From positions 27,445,479-27,509,478 of the forward strand of contig NW_004955417.1 of NCBI RefSeq assembly GCF_000276665.1: a stretch of 64,000 nucleotides of DNA, given 5' to 3'. The position numbers were made by a program, and so were the translations under genes. The notes under the pieces are model-generated. The model had not been told where the DNA came from and searched no databases. It saw nothing but the letters and a program-made list of their open reading frames with translations. Below are positions 21,079-36,000 of this stretch, piece after piece; position 1 is the first letter of the stretch; every line of letters starts with the position of its first letter. The DNA comes from Chinchilla lanigera (taxonomy: Eukaryota; Chordata; Mammalia; Rodentia; Chinchillidae).

Positions 21079-24000
21079 GTGAGGAGCCGCAAGGTGCTTT
21101 GGGCCTTGCTCCGGAATAAACTGCAACTTTGACTTTCAAGCACCTCGAAGGATTTCTTGAAGTTTTGCCCAGGTCACATTTGGAGAAATCCTTTCAAATG
21201 AAATCCCCCTTCTGACGCGTGCTGTGTACACACGAGTTCCTCTGTAGTAAATTCACCTAAGTGAGGACTCGTTTCGTAATGAAGTGTGGTTAGGAATGAT
21301 TTCTAAACATCTTACGCCTGGCAAATATTTTGCTTTTGTGAATTAAGTGTGGTAGTTCCTCCAGATATAGGAACTCTGAGCTTTCTCTAATTTACTGAAC
21401 ATATGACCAACAGTCCCTGGACCAAAGGGAAGAAACCCACATTTTTATAAGTAGCTGTAGTTGGCTTGGCTCAGTTTTACCAAAGCAAAATAAATTACTG
21501 GAAATCTCCAGGCCGCAGACAGTATTTAACTAAAAAGTGACTGTAAGACAGTTATTAGATGAGGCTACAAGGCGCAGGTGACACTGGAGATCGCCTTAGG
21601 TTCCCAGTTACCTGCCCCTGGCTTAGAGATAAGCAGATTGTTGGTCGGGTGGAAGAAAGAGCTACCTGTACAGACAGGAACCTGCCCTCCCACACAGATC
21701 TGAGAGCTTGATACATCGCGAGGAGGAAAGAAGACAAACAGGCTTTTGGTCTTTCTCCAGAAAACCTGTCTGAGGATAGTAAAGGACCCCTCGGGTTGTT
21801 TCTAGGAGACAAACTTCAAACCAGGCGTGATGGTGCTTGCCTGTGATCCCGGCACTGTAGGAAGCCGAGGCAGGACAGTCACAAGTTCAAGCCCAGCCTG
21901 GGCAGTTTAGCAGCTTAGTCTTGTCTCAAAATACAAAATGAAGGAAAAAAGGGAGGGCTAGGGGTGTAGCTCAGTTCCCTGGGCAACTCAGTCTGGGGCG
22001 GAGGTTGATTTGGCAGCTTCTGGGGTCTGTCCTTGCTGTTCATTGAATAGTTGTTGACTGCCTTGGTGTAGACTCATGTCTAGAATAGGAATGTTTTTTT
22101 TTTCTTTTGGTTTTTCTCCGGTACCGGGAACCAAACTCACGACCTTGCGCTTGCCAGGCAGGCGCTTTGCCGCTGAGCTAAATCCCCAGCCCCTAGAATA
22201 GGAATGTTTTAAAATACTAAGTAGGTACAATTTTAAAAGATGCTACGAATTATATCACTGTAAGTGCCTTTTCATGCGAGTGCCAGGTGTGTTTTTGAAC
22301 GCTGAACCAGTGGTGCAGTAAGACCTTCATCCATGAATCAGAACCACTCTGATGGTTTCATCTGACTGAATAAGTGTGCAGCGGTGATACAGTGAGCAGT
22401 CCTACGTCGGGCACGCTTTATTCGATGGTTAGATGTTGTACAATTTATGCTTCGGTAGTATTTGTAAAGCGTTTTATTTTAATCAGGTTTCCTTCCTGTG
22501 TCATAGCTGGTGTGTTTTAAGTTGGAAAGCCAACAGTGACCTTGTAAATCACATCCTTTATGCTGAGTTCCGGCAGCAGAACAGGGTGGCCGTGTGTCTG
22601 TCACTTGCACCAAAAGCTCCTGGCCTACCATTGTAGGATGATAACAACTAGTTTTTATTCCACACATTTTTTTTACAGCCAGTTTTTTCTTTTCTGATTT
22701 TAAAAAATGCTGTCTTTATTCACTTAGCTTCTTTTTTTTTTGTCTTTCGGAGACGGGGTTTTGCTATGCAGTTCAGGCTGGCCTTGAGCTCACTTTGTAG
22801 CCCAGGCTGGCCTCACACTCAGAATGACCCTCTTGCCTCAGCCTCTGGAGTGCTGGGATTACGGGTGTCACCTTTCTTCTTTACCAGACAGTTTTGTATC
22901 TGAATATTATCATGAAGGTTTTCTGTTCTTGCCTCCTTTGTTTGCTTGTTGACTGTACCAGAGTCTTCACTACATAATCGTTACATACTTAACTTTCCTC
23001 CCATTGCCTTTACTAATGAAGTTGTTCTATAAAGCATACCTCACCAGGCTTAAGGGCATGAAAGGGGAAAGCTACCAAGCCCCATTGGTACCAGCATCAA
23101 CTGAGGGGTGCAAAGGAGAACCAGAACCGAAGAGGCAAAATAGTATGAACCAAGGTTGCCCTGTGTGGTTTTCCATCTGTGTGGTGCTTTTCCTTTGTGT
23201 CGTTCCTGGTCATCCTTAGCCAGCAGCATTGTCTTTATAATGAACTGCCTGAATCCTGTCTTTTAAGAGTTGTAATTGACCCCAAGATCACATAGAACTT
23301 ACCATCTTTTATGCCATTAACCCTTCTCAGAATCAGAGACTGTTCTACCACTTAAGCAAAGCGGATAGGATTATAACAGAACCAGGTGTGCTGACCACCC
23401 ATTCTGTGTAGGCTCAGGATAAGAACGCCTTCATCGTGCAGTGCAGAACCGAAGCCCAGGGGAGTTAGGATCTGCCCAGGGTTTGGGCTGTGTGACCGCC
23501 AGCCTCACACAGTTCATCTTACCTGCCTTTGCGCGGAACCTTGACTTCCCTGGGTGAGCACGGCACTATTTCCTGAAGGCAGTGTGCGAGTTTCAGTCTT
23601 TTCTACATCTTTCTAGACTTTAATTGGATAAAAATTAAGAAATGATTTTGTAAAAGCCCAGTTCAGCTCTGCCCGCCTCCCTTTCACCAGTGTCTTGATC
23701 ACAAAGTCTTGTTAGATCAAGAGTGAGAGCCCTGCCCTTCAGTCTTTGTCTTCCAGTGGTGCCAAAGTGATTTTAGGAAAATGCAAATCCGTGTGGTCGG
23801 CAAGGTAAAGACCTGATTCTGGCGTGGTCACAGGCCGCGTGGTGTGGAGCCTGCTGCTTTGTGATTGCGTCAGCTGCTACGCATCAGCCAGAGCCCCCCA
23901 TTGTAACCTATTTTAGTGATTTGGTATCATCTTCTTCCCTCCTGCCTGAAGCTAGCTCTAGTGAAACCTCCCAGTTGACATCCTTTATTTTCTTTCCCAT

Positions 24001-27000
24001 CTTAGCTCTACGTATTAGGATTTGTTTAAAGAATTCAATTTATGTACAGGAAATTTGACTGGACCATTGGGTTATAAACTACATGTGTCAGATTTTTTTC
24101 ACACATACTGTAGGAGTTCAGTTAAGTACTAGATTATAGCCGCATGTGCTTGTACTCAAAATGGGCTCAATAGCTTCTCTAGAGATTGGGTCTTACACTG
24201 CCCAGCAGCCGCCTTCGGTTCCTGCTGGTGCCTGTTGAGTTTCCGGTAAGTTAGTGTTAGCGTGCACAGCTAAGATCACCTGATGGTCCTGGCAGAGCTA
24301 CTTTCTGGCTGCCAAGTTCCATGCGGTGGTGCGTTGGTGCGTTGGTGCACGAACTTAATTGTTCCACAGTGCTGGGGAAGATGGCTGTGGTCCTGTTTGT
24401 CAACTGATGTGGAGTTCACAAATGGCAGAAAAATTTTACCAACTGCCTCTGTTCGAGCTGAATTGCTTGCACACGGATGCGTTCGTGAACCGAGGTATTG
24501 CTAAGTGAAGAGATCTGTCTCTGTCCTCCTATATGCCTCAGTTTTCGTGTTGTGACAGCCCGCCTGCTTTATCGAGCGTAGGCATTTATGCTCCCTGTTG
24601 ATCTGTGATGATATGAGGTCCTTCAGGGCAGTGATTCCCACAGATTAGTTCATAGACCAGCAACTTGTGTGCCTGTTGGAAGTTGAAGTTTGGGGGTTCC
24701 CTGGACCCACTGAGCCCTGACCCTGGAGACAGAGCCCAGGAAAACTTTCAGCAAGCTGCCCCAGTGTTAGGAATGCTGCAGCTGCAGGCAGGCCCATAGG
24801 TGAAGCACAGGAATTGCCGACACTTCCTGGAAAGGGCAGAGGTGGCCCGGCAGATCGTACAGCCCGTGTCACAGCCGCTCAGCTCCGCAGTGTGGCAGAG
24901 AGGCCGTCCTAGGTGACCTGCGGACGGTGAGTGTGGCTGTGGTCCAGGGAGACGTCACAGCACTTACACAGCGGCTGTGGGCCATATTTAGGGGACCTGG
25001 CTGAACCTTACTTTAAAGCACTTGCAAGTGTTTTGAGAATAGTCAGTCGTGTGATAAATAAATATTATTGTGTGTACTTATTAATCTTGCCTGGGTTGTA
25101 TACTGTCTACTTACCACATGGATTTTTCAAAGTTTAACATATGGTAAACGAAAGGCATCTGATTGGGATAGCGTGGTGGTTTTGCTTTCAGAGAATGCTT
25201 GCAATAAGGCGTCAGATTTTCCTTATTTTGTTCTGGGGATAAAAGTCATTCGGATTAGGAAGAGTTAATGCCTGATCCTGAATGTGAGTTGGCTTTGTCC
25301 TGAGAGGATGTTGTGTAGTCTGCCTCTCCTAGTGGAAAAACAAACGCTGCGGGTTTCCATTGTGTGCCTCTGGTTTTGAATCTGGAGCGTTCTTTCCCAG
25401 GCTGTGAGGCTGGCGTCCCTTGAGGGACTGACTTCATCCAGAGAGAGCCCAGGCTGACCTCTGGGAGGGGAACAGGAACACCTCGCTTGTGTTCTGACCT
25501 GTGCGGTGCGGGTCAGGGAAGCGTGCGTTCTGTTTGGAACTGCGTGTGGCCGGGCCACTCCTGAAGAGGTCGGAAGGGAAGTGAGCCCCAGGCCCTTTGC
25601 ACCTGTTCACGTGCACTATTAAAATGTAGCTACTCAATTAAATAAAGAGGTGGGAAAATCCTGACCAGCACACTTCTGAAAAAAAGGATTTGTTTCCATC
25701 ACACAGTTGCTGTTAAACATTTTCATTTTCCCACAGAATCCAGTAGACTCTGTCTCACCCTCACCTATCACCCTTCCTCCTTATCCTTTCTATTTTTTGG
25801 TGGTGCTGGGGAGGGCTGAGCCCAGGAGCCCACGACCTTCACGCTGAGCTTCATCCCCAGCCTTTTTAATTTTTTGTGACAGAGGTTCACTAAGTCACTA
25901 AATTGCCCAGGATTTCAAACCTGTGCAACCCTCCTGCCTCAGCCTCCGAGGGTGCTGGGATGAAGGTGTGGACTACCTGCTTGGCTCCTCTTATTATCTT
26001 TGTACCCCAGCACATGAAGAGAGAGAATGTTTAGTGTGATAAACCTCTTTGGTTTTTAGGAAATACTACTTAAAAATAGCAGTAGCTAGGTTACCAGTTC
26101 TCATGGGTCTTGCTTTTAGTGATAACGGAAATTAAAACTAGAATCTAAAAAGTCTAAAGTCTCAGGAAAAAAGCTGTAATTAAAAAGTCAGAGAAAATGT
26201 AAAGGCATTTCAGCTGGACAAACAGACAAAGACCAAGCCCAGCCTGAACTACATAGCGAGCCCCTGCCTCAAAAAAATAAAAAACAGAGGAAAGGTAGAA
26301 GGAGGACCGCTCTTGAATGGCTAGAAAGGCGCAGGCGCAGGCTGCTGCCCATGAGGGCCGGCGCAGCTCTGAAGCATTAGCCGAGGCGGGTGGGGTCCGG
26401 TTGTCCAGAGCCTCAGTCCTGGTTCCTAGTTCGGGTTGAATCCTTGCGACTTGGGATGGTGTGGTTCCCATGGCTTATGGGGTCTTCCCAGTCCTGCCAG
26501 GCTCTGCTGGAATTCACTGTGACCACAGCTATTGGCCATTCTGGGATGGAGATTCTGGGCAGAGCAGGATGTCCCCCAAAATCTCTTCTCCTGGGGTCCT
26601 CCGTCTTGCTGAGAGAGGTTACGTGAATTTAGGACTAATAAACCTTGTTTGGCCAAGTTTTAGACAGACTCTCCCTAAATCACTAACATGTAATTATTAA
26701 TTCCCAAAGGAAAGCTCTTTTGGAGAAATAATTTAAAATTTCTAATGCTCCCTTCCAGGAAATATCTTTAAAATATGAGTTTTCCATTCTGGAAATACTG
26801 CACACTGCTGTGTTTTTATTCTTTTCAGACTCCACTTTGCATTTTTTTAAGAAGCTGATTTGTCTGAGACCGATCACATTGACAACAGTGAGGAGCAGTT
26901 CACACCTCCTTCGATACATAATCCACTGACCTCCTCAAAAAACTTGCTCAGACTTCTGTAACCAGTTTGAGTGTTTGCTCAGTGAAGCCAAGTGGTCTCA

Positions 27001-30000
27001 CTACTGTCCATTACTTTTTTTCCCAATCACTTTGCAGATTTCTTGACTTGCTCTCACTTTTCATCACTGTCAGAGGTCAGATTTCTTTTCAGCGACATTT
27101 TAAAGGAAGAGGTAAAGGTTTTCTCCTATTGTGGGAATTACCGGGTCTGTGACCAGGGCAGAAGGCCTAAATCCTGAGCTCGCTCCCACACCAGTGGGGT
27201 CCTGACTAATGTCTGTGTGTCCTGCATCTTCACGACTGAGAGGAGCGAGGCCCTGCCGTGAACCTGCTACAGGACCGCTCTCTTTACTTAGGTTTAGCTT
27301 TATTTATTTATTTGGACATAAAAGTTCAAAGTTTATCAAAGGTAAAAGAAGAAAAGAAGAACTAAAAAGAAATGACAAGAAGAGAGAAAAAAAGAAGTAG
27401 AGGTGAAAAAGAGAGAGAAGACATGCCCTGCTCCAGAGCCAGTAACTGCAAGAATGAGAAGACAGTGGCTACAAGGCCCAGTGTCCGCCATCTTTTATTT
27501 CCTGCTCCTGACGTCATCTGTTCTACACATGTGTCTTGGCTGTGATTTGACAGGACTCTGTGATTGGCAGGGCACCTACATTTGTCCAGCCACTTTGCCA
27601 TGACCTGATCTCCTACCTCTTTCCCCTGAGAGACATAAATGCCGTAATTCTGTATGGGTTGCTGAGGGAGTGGTGGTCTCTGTCTTCATACATAGCTACT
27701 TCCTGCTGAAAAGGACTGTAGGCCCTGTGTGCTGAGGACTAAGTGCTCTCTAACTGTCTTACGATGATGTGGATCACCAGCTGGGTTGAAGAAAACTTCC
27801 TGGCTCCACTCTGCCTCATTACCTTGCTGTCTTGGTCAAAGGACTGGATGGGACAGCCAATGGATACAAGAGTTCAAAGTTTATTGAAGGTAAAAGAGGA
27901 AAAGGAGAGAAATTAGAAGTGAAAAGACGAGAGAAAACATGAAAAAGAAATGGAGGTGAACTGATTATTCTCGCCTTGTGTTTTGGCCTGACACTGAGCA
28001 CCCAGACCAGGCAAGCAGAGAGGAAACTGGCTAGAAGCACAGCTCAAAGACTCAGTAGCAAGCTGGACTTCAAGGCTCTGAGAAAGCGGGACAGCCCAGA
28101 CCCTGCACGGGGCAGTCCCTCCGTGAGCACTGTAGACAGGGCTTCCCGTGAGGACTGTCTTGGTGGGATGGGACCCAGGGCCTTCGCCTGATGCTAGAGG
28201 GCTGGGTGCACCCTCTGGTTATGGTGCCCTGCTGAGGGCTCCGCTGCTGCTCTACTTCCCGCAACTCAGCTCCTTAGCAACAGCTGGCTCAGCCCCAGGA
28301 CACTGAACGAGGGCTCCCTTCCTGCCACTGTGACCCTTCTGTTCAGGAGCCTCAAGACCAAATCGGGAAGTAGCTCGAGGAAAGGCTGATCAACAGTCGC
28401 GGGCTGCATCATGTAGCTTCTCTTTGTGCGCTTCCTCTGCGGTGATTCCCCTTGATCTGCACTCGCATGCAGCGATCACATCTTTCCCTACGGGCTCATC
28501 TTGGAGAAGCGCCTTCACACACGGCTTTTCCAGACTCCTGGCCATCCGTTCCCCGGGCTTGCTCTTTAAAGCCCCTGTGTGGTTGTAGGGTTAGCTACAA
28601 CTGTGAGCCAGTGTGACTTCCGTACCTCAGGCCATCTTTCTGTGACAGTGTAGGTATGACATCTTGAAATCCTGCCCGAGAAGGCCACCTCTGAATGGAG
28701 CGCTAATCCCGGAACAGTTCCCTCTTGGCCAGGACTAGCTTGTGTAAGCCAAGCTGCAGAGGTCTCCGCTTTGGTCCTCTGGTCACCTAGAGCTCCCCGT
28801 GAAGCCACAAGTGTGCGTCTTTAGGACGGATAGTGATACAGCGGAAGCAGGCATGCTGAGCATGTGGGCGATGTGCGTCTGCTGCTGTCCCGTGTCTTTA
28901 GGGTCTGCTTGGCCACTTGAGGACAGGCTGCTGCTGGGTGGCTTCGCAGGGAGGCCAGTTTGCTAACACCCAATGCATGCGCGGTAGCTTGCAGGGGGTG
29001 ATCTCGAGCTTCCATCCTTGTGTTTGGTCTCTATCAGGAACTAGTGGCAAAACCGAGGCGGAAAGTCCCTTTGAGGATGGAGGAAGGACCTCGTTTGCAC
29101 GTGCGCCTTACTATGGCATCTTGGGCACATGCCTGTGGCCTCATCAGCTTTAACGGACAATGAGATGTCCTGTGAAACAGTGACCGTTCAGGTCTCCAAC
29201 AATACAGTTGAGGCACAGAGCTGAAGAGCTGAAAGGCAGAAGTCTCCAGACTTCAATGCACAACCGTCATCCCAAGGGCTTGCTGCACACAGGTCTCTGG
29301 CCCTACCTGCAGAGATCCCTCAATCAGTAGGTCTGGGCTGGATGGAGACAGTGCATATCTAACAAGTTTATAGGGGATGCCTGTGCTGCTACCACTTTCT
29401 TAGGCGGGTAGGCCAAGGTATGCCCCCGTGCATGCTGGGTGAAAGCAGATTATTCTCAGGGAAAAAGAGCACTGGCCAGGTTAGAGCTTCACCCAAGGCT
29501 CCAGGGCTGTACTGACTCGCTACAGCAGGGACATCCGAAAGCACCTGAACCTGCTGACTCAGGTTGCTTAAGAGAATTTATTAAGAACTTACCCAATTGC
29601 ACTAGAATGGTAAAATGGGCACTATTACAAGACAGAGCCTGGCTTAAAAAAATGAGTACATGTTTATATTTTTTGTGTAAGTTGGTATATGTACATACAC
29701 ATTTTTGTCTTCTTCCCCTCCCTGTATCTCTCTCTTTTTTTATTTTGGACACAGAGTCTTGCTTTGTAGCACGGCAGCAATCCTCCTGCCTCAGCCTCCT
29801 GAGTGCTGGGATTACAGGTGTGCACCACCATGCGCAGCCTTCCCTGTATCTCTTGGTCCCCTTCCAATTTACAAAAGATCAATCTCCTTGTGTCCTATTA
29901 ACTGTATTTTATTTTGCTCCTTAATTTATTTATAATTTGGGTTTCTCATATAAGAGTAACCCTGTGATACTTACTTCACTTACTATTATAGTTTCCAGGT

Positions 30001-33000
30001 TTACCCATTTTGTTACAAATGACTCAAATGTATCCTTTATGGTAGAGTCCTACCCCACTGTGTGTAAACACCACATCTTCTTTATCCGTTCTTCTGGTGA
30101 TGGACATACAGGCTGCTTCCAAGATTCAGCTATTGTGAATTGTGCTGCTATGAACATGGGTGTGCATGGATCACTGTACTATGATGTCTTTAACTCTTTT
30201 GAGAAGATACCCAGAAGAGGAACAGCTGGGGTGAATGGAATTTCTAGTTTTAGTTTTTTGAGGAATCTCCACACTTATTTCCATAATGCTTGTACTAGTT
30301 TACATTCCCACCAACAATGTAAAAGGATTCCTTTTCCCCTGCAGCCTCGCCAGCATTTGTTACTATTTGATTTCTCAATGATGGCCATTTTTTCCGGAGT
30401 AAGATAGAATCTCAGTGTCGTTTTAATTTGCATTTCTGCTATGGCCAGAGATGTTGAATTTTTTTTCACATATTTCTTAGCCATTTGTATTTCTGAGAAG
30501 TAGCTATTCATTTTGGTTGCCTATTTATTGGTTGGGTCTTTTAGTTTGAAGAAGGGTCTAATTTTTTGAGTTATTTATATGTTCTAGTTATTTGCCCTCT
30601 CTTTGAGGAGTAGCTAGCAAACATTTTTCCTGTTCTGTAGGTTGTCTTTTCACTCTGTTGTCTGCCTCTTTGCTGTGCAGGAGCTTTTTAATGTGATGTA
30701 ATCCCATTTTTAAGTTTGTGACGTTATATCTTGTGCAATTGGGGTTCAGTTCAGAAAGTCTTTGCTGACCTTTAACTTCAGGTGCATGTACATGACACAT
30801 GTGCCTCCCAGCAGATTGTTTCTGTTTTAACATTTAGACCTTTGATCCATTTTCATTTTAGGTAAGTGCGTGGTGAGAGACATGGGACTAGATCCAGTCT
30901 CTGCAGGTAGATAGCCAGCTCTGGTGCCACCTGTTAAGGAGGGTTCCTTTCCTCTGGCGTGTGTTTAGCCCCTTTGTCGCAGATCAGATGGCTGAATGTG
31001 TCTGGGGTTGTTTCTGGATCCCCTTTTCTGCTCCATCGATCCACATGTCTGTTTTTGTGCCAGCACCTTGCTGTTTTTATCAGTGTGGCTTTGTAATATA
31101 ATTTCAAATCTGGGGTTGTGATACCTCCTCCCTTGTTGTGTTGCCCAGATTGCTCATGCTATTCCACGACTCTTCTGGCTCCTATTAATTTTAGGATTGC
31201 TTTCTCTCATTCTGTGGGAATTCTGTTGGTATTTTGATTGAGATAGCATTAAATCTATGTATCAGTTTTGGAAGTACACCTATTTTGACAGCACTAGTCC
31301 TATCCAGGAACAAAAGATGTCTTTCTATTTTCTGATGCCCTCTTTAATCTTCTTTTTCGAGTACTGCAGTTTTGTTATAGACTTCATTCACTTCATTTGT
31401 TAGGTAAATTCCTACGTATTTAATTTTCCTTGAAGCTATTGTGAATGGTATTGTTTTCCTAATTTCTTTCTCAAAGGGTTCATTATTGATGTGCAGGAAT
31501 GCTATTGATTTTCATGTGTTGATTTTATATTTTGCTACATTTCTGAATTTATGTAAATTCTAGGAATCTTTTGTTGGAGTTTTTTTGGGTCCTCTGTGTG
31601 AAGGACTGTGTCACTTGCAAATAAGGGTAGTTTGACTTCTTTCCTTGCTATACATACCCCTTTGTTTCTCCACACTGACTGCTCTGGCTAAAACTTCAAG
31701 TACTGCACTGAGTGGGAGTGGGGATAGTGGTGCACGTCTGTGTCTTGTTCCTGATTTTAGAAGAAAAGCTTCTAGTTTTCCCCCACCGACGTTGGCAGTA
31801 GGTTTGTCATAAGTGGTTGTTTCCACGCTCGTGTTTGTGTGTGAGTGCTGGGTCCCGCCCGGCCTTTCCTGTGGGACAGGGTTGGTCAGTTGTATCTGCC
31901 CTAGGGCCGTGTTTATGCAGCTGCCCTGGTTTCCAGGTCTCTGTGCCTCCCAAGTCACAGCTTTCTCTGCCTCGTTTATAGCCTGTGGGCTTGTGAGGTG
32001 TCCCCTCCGCAGACAGGCTCCTCAGTCCGTGCCCCTGGGCTGCGGCAACCACTTTGCGGAGGCGTATCTCCGATCACGTTGACAGGGGGAACAAGCCAAC
32101 CCTGAGTTTCGTGTTGGGTGCAGGTAGTGAGGCGGGGTGGCGGTCACGCTGGACAGCACCAGCAGTTTTCCACGCAGCTCCCTCTGAAAGCCACACACAA
32201 GCACCCTGGCTTCTCACCGAGGGAAGGATCCCTATGCCCTCCCCAGCCTGAGTTTAACCTTCTGTGGGGTCTGTGTCTAGCCTGGACCTCCTCTGCCACT
32301 GTCTCTTGTAGCCACCTCCTTCCCAGTCACTGCGGTATGGTGACCCCAGCAACCTTGAAGTGTAGTTGTTCGGTGGCTCCATTTTAAACAATTAACCCCT
32401 TGCCAAAATGGCTCCAGATTATATTCTCAAATGTACCAGGTGCTACATGGATTTCTTCTTCAACTCAAGCTTGCTGTGCAGAAGGAATAACTTTTGGAGT
32501 AAAACTGCATGCTGTTTTTGCAGTTTGCGATAGCCACAGGCTCTTCCTGGGGCCAGTGCTGCTGGCCAGGTCTGTTGCTTCTCCCTGGAGCTGCCGACCC
32601 TCTCTGACTTACCTTGTGTGCGTGGAGACAGTTCCCTTCATCCTTTTCTCTGCACTGCACTGCATTTCTCCAGCTTCTCTGTAGTTTCTAGTTTTCCTGT
32701 CAGCTCCTTCCCGATTCTTTTTCCTTCACCAAGTTGCTGTTCTCCAGGTGTCTGGATTCCAGGTCCTGGAAAGGCTGTATTTTGCTACCAGTCTCTACTG
32801 GTCAGTGTTAATCCCCAGTCACCTCCTTTTATTTAAAAAAAAAAAAAAAATTGGCACAAATCGAAAGTGACTGAGGGTTTTTGAGACGAGAGTCTGTTTT
32901 TCAACTTTGCAAGCCCTTGGCCCTTTGGGTCCCTGGGTTTCGCTCCACACCGCAGTTAGAATTCAGATGCTAACCTGCCGTTCTCCTCACCAAGCAGACC

Positions 33001-36000
33001 CTCCAAGCCTCACCACCCTCTCTGACTCCCTCAAGTGCTGCAGTCTGTCTGGTGTCCTCTGGTGGAGGCCACTGCTCTGCGCCCCCAGAGCCTCACCCCT
33101 CCTTGGAGCGTCTAAGATGTGCTGAAAGTTTACAAGACTAGAAGGACAGCTCAGTTCACCGCTTTGCTCCTAACTGCATGTGTTGCCAGCTTTTCATCTA
33201 CGTACTAAGAGGTTGTTCACTGCTTTTGGCCCCCACTTGGTCCAGAAACCCAGGTCCAGAATCAGCTGCTCTGCTCCCTTACAAACCATTTTTGTGTAAT
33301 TTCTGCATTAGTCAGGCTTCTCGGCTGCAAACAGAGCTGGACACCCGACAGTGGGTAGAATTCATGGGGAGGCTGGAGGAGAGCTCCAGAATCCACAGAG
33401 GGGCAGAGGGACAAGCTGGTCGCCAGGGCCAACGCCCCTGGACACTTCCCGACCCCCTGCAGTTCACGTGGATTTGGTGCGTCAGCGATGATTGCAGTCC
33501 TGCAGTGGCCTCAGTGGACCTGACTGTGTGTGTCCCTTTGTCCAGCCTCTCCCTGGAGTGTGCAGAACCGTGACTGCGGGGCAGGTGCTGAAAATGTTCA
33601 CACCAGAGCCCAGTGCATGGTAGTCGCCCCCGAAGGAGGGAGTGCCATCGCCATATCTGCGCTTGTTTTGGAGTCTGTGCCCAGCCCTGCTGTTCGAGTC
33701 TGTGCGACCTCCGGGGTTGTGGCTTGATGCCGCTGTCCTTCGAGATCACGCAGGTTCGCGGCGCTCGTCTTCCTGGTGAACCAGGAGACTCAGAGCCAGA
33801 AGCAGATCTGCCAGAGGCAGCGCAGGCTAAGGGTGCTTGGAGTCTGGTTGAAAGGAATCTGCTGGCACCGTTTCAGCCAAGACTGATGCGCTTTGCTTCT
33901 CATTCGCCCTTACCTTACGGCTTGGTGCTGGCTGGGCTCTGGAACGGAGCTGTGAACTGGCTTCTCTGTTTCCCACTCCTTCCGTGTCCTTGCCAGTGCT
34001 AACATTAAAAATCATTTCTAGGGATTGTTGCCAGCACGGAGCAAGTCCTTGAAGGAGCCTTTTGTTTCTCTGAGGATTTAAACTGCAGTAATCAAATGTT
34101 TTAGTCATTATTGAATGGTAGAATCTCAAAAGCATTACTGATATTTTTCACTGCAGTTAGTCGTTGGGTGAGATTCTTTCGGAGTACGACATAAAAATGA
34201 GAAATGCAGAAGACAGAGTTTTGCAGAAGGGACGGTGACCAGGTGGAGGGCGGGGAGGAGGGGAGACGTGCGCCGTCCATGTGCCCGCTCCCCGCGGTGG
34301 ACGGAGTCACTGCCACTGCACACGTGGACTCCCGACAGTGACAACTGAGAAATCAGTCAAGGACACCAGGGCCTCAGGTCACTTGGGGATCTGAAGCGGG
34401 GCGCGGGCTGCAGACACCAGGGCGGCCGAGTGTGTACTGCTCCTCAGATTTGCCTGGCGCTTCCTGTACTGCACACAAGTAGAGTTCAGAGAGGGAGTGC
34501 GAGGGCGTGAGAAAAGTCACGTGAGTCCGGCGAGAAGTCTTCGCTTCTAGAGTCCTGGTTCCTGAGAATGGGGCCTGCGACATTTTGCGGAAGAACATTT
34601 GTTTTTGTTTTTTTTTGTTGTTGTTGTTTATTTGTTTTTCTTCCAGTACTAGGAATCAAACTCACAACCTTGCACTTGCCAGGCAGGCGCTTTGCCGCTC
34701 AGCTAAATCTCCAGCCCCTGCGGAAGAACGTTAATGATTCCTAGCAAGACTTTTACTTCAAAGGACTGGGCCGACACACCCAGCCTTTTATTTTCACTTG
34801 GTTTGTACACTGGGTTAAACAGGCCGGCGCGTTACTGAGTGCTGTTATTTGTTTTTGAATTATTTGTTCCAAAATTACCTGTGCGTCACCGGGCGTGGTG
34901 GTGCCCACCTGTAATCCCAGCACTCAGGAGGCTGATGCAGGGGGATCACTGGGAGTTGCAGGCCAGACTGGGCTACCTATGGAGACCCTGTCTCAAAAAA
35001 CAAACTAAAACAAAAAGAAAGGAAAAAACCCTAAAAATAAACCCTCAAAAAACTAAACAAACAGACAAACAAATTTTTTGTACCCTTGTGCTTCAGGGGT
35101 ACATGCATTTTTGCCCCAGAGTTTATAACCTTTGATAAATGGGTTCTGAACGTTTATTTTTTTCACCCTGGGAGTCCCTTTCATGTAGCAGCTACCCTAT
35201 TGTGACACCCCTTCTCCTCTGCACCCGTGTTGTCATGTTCGCCTGCCCTGTGCTCTGGGAAAGCGAACGTTCAGGAGGAGCTGGGGGGAGCGTGATGTGA
35301 GGGTTCAAGAGCACATGCTCCGGGGTTGCCTGGGCCCAGGTTCTCCTCCTGCCTCTGCACCCGTCGCAGTCACTTTCTCACTGCTGATGCACAGTATCTG
35401 ACACGCACAATTTAACGGAGGAGAGGTTTACTTCGGCTCACAGTTTGTGGAAGGTTCAGTCCATAGCTGGCTCCCTCCACGGCAGGGCCGCATGGCAGAG
35501 GGGAAACAGTCCATGGCAGGGCATCGAGGGGCAGAGAGCTCAAGGGAGGACAGCGATCTTGCCGGGCCACACCCCAGTGACCCACCCCACTCGCCTGGCT
35601 TCACCTCCCAACATCACATTCAGCTGTAAACCCATGAGCGGGCTAATCCAATGGTGAGTGTCACACACCATGGTCACCTCCCCAGGGCCTGCCTATGAGT
35701 GTGTGAGGCGTCAGGGGACGTCTGGGTAAGAACTGTAACCGTGCCTCACTACTTTTGTTGTTATTGTTGCTTTTTGAGACAGGGTCTCGCTAAGTAGCTC
35801 AGGCTGGCCTTGAACTCACTGTGTAGTCCAGGCTGGCCTCAGACTCATGGTAATCCTCGTGCTTCAGCCTCCCAAGTGCTGGGATTACAGGCATGTGCCA
35901 CCATGTCCGGTCAACCTCACTGCTTTGTGACTATGAGGAATTGCTTGACCCACCAGAGCCTCATCGGCAAGCTGGAGACAGGACCGTCTGCCTCGTAGGA

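Noticed and set aside
29705..31815. Possible active LINE-1
   Set aside because: 5'-truncated, many stops in ORF2, and a SINE inserted in the 3'-UTR.
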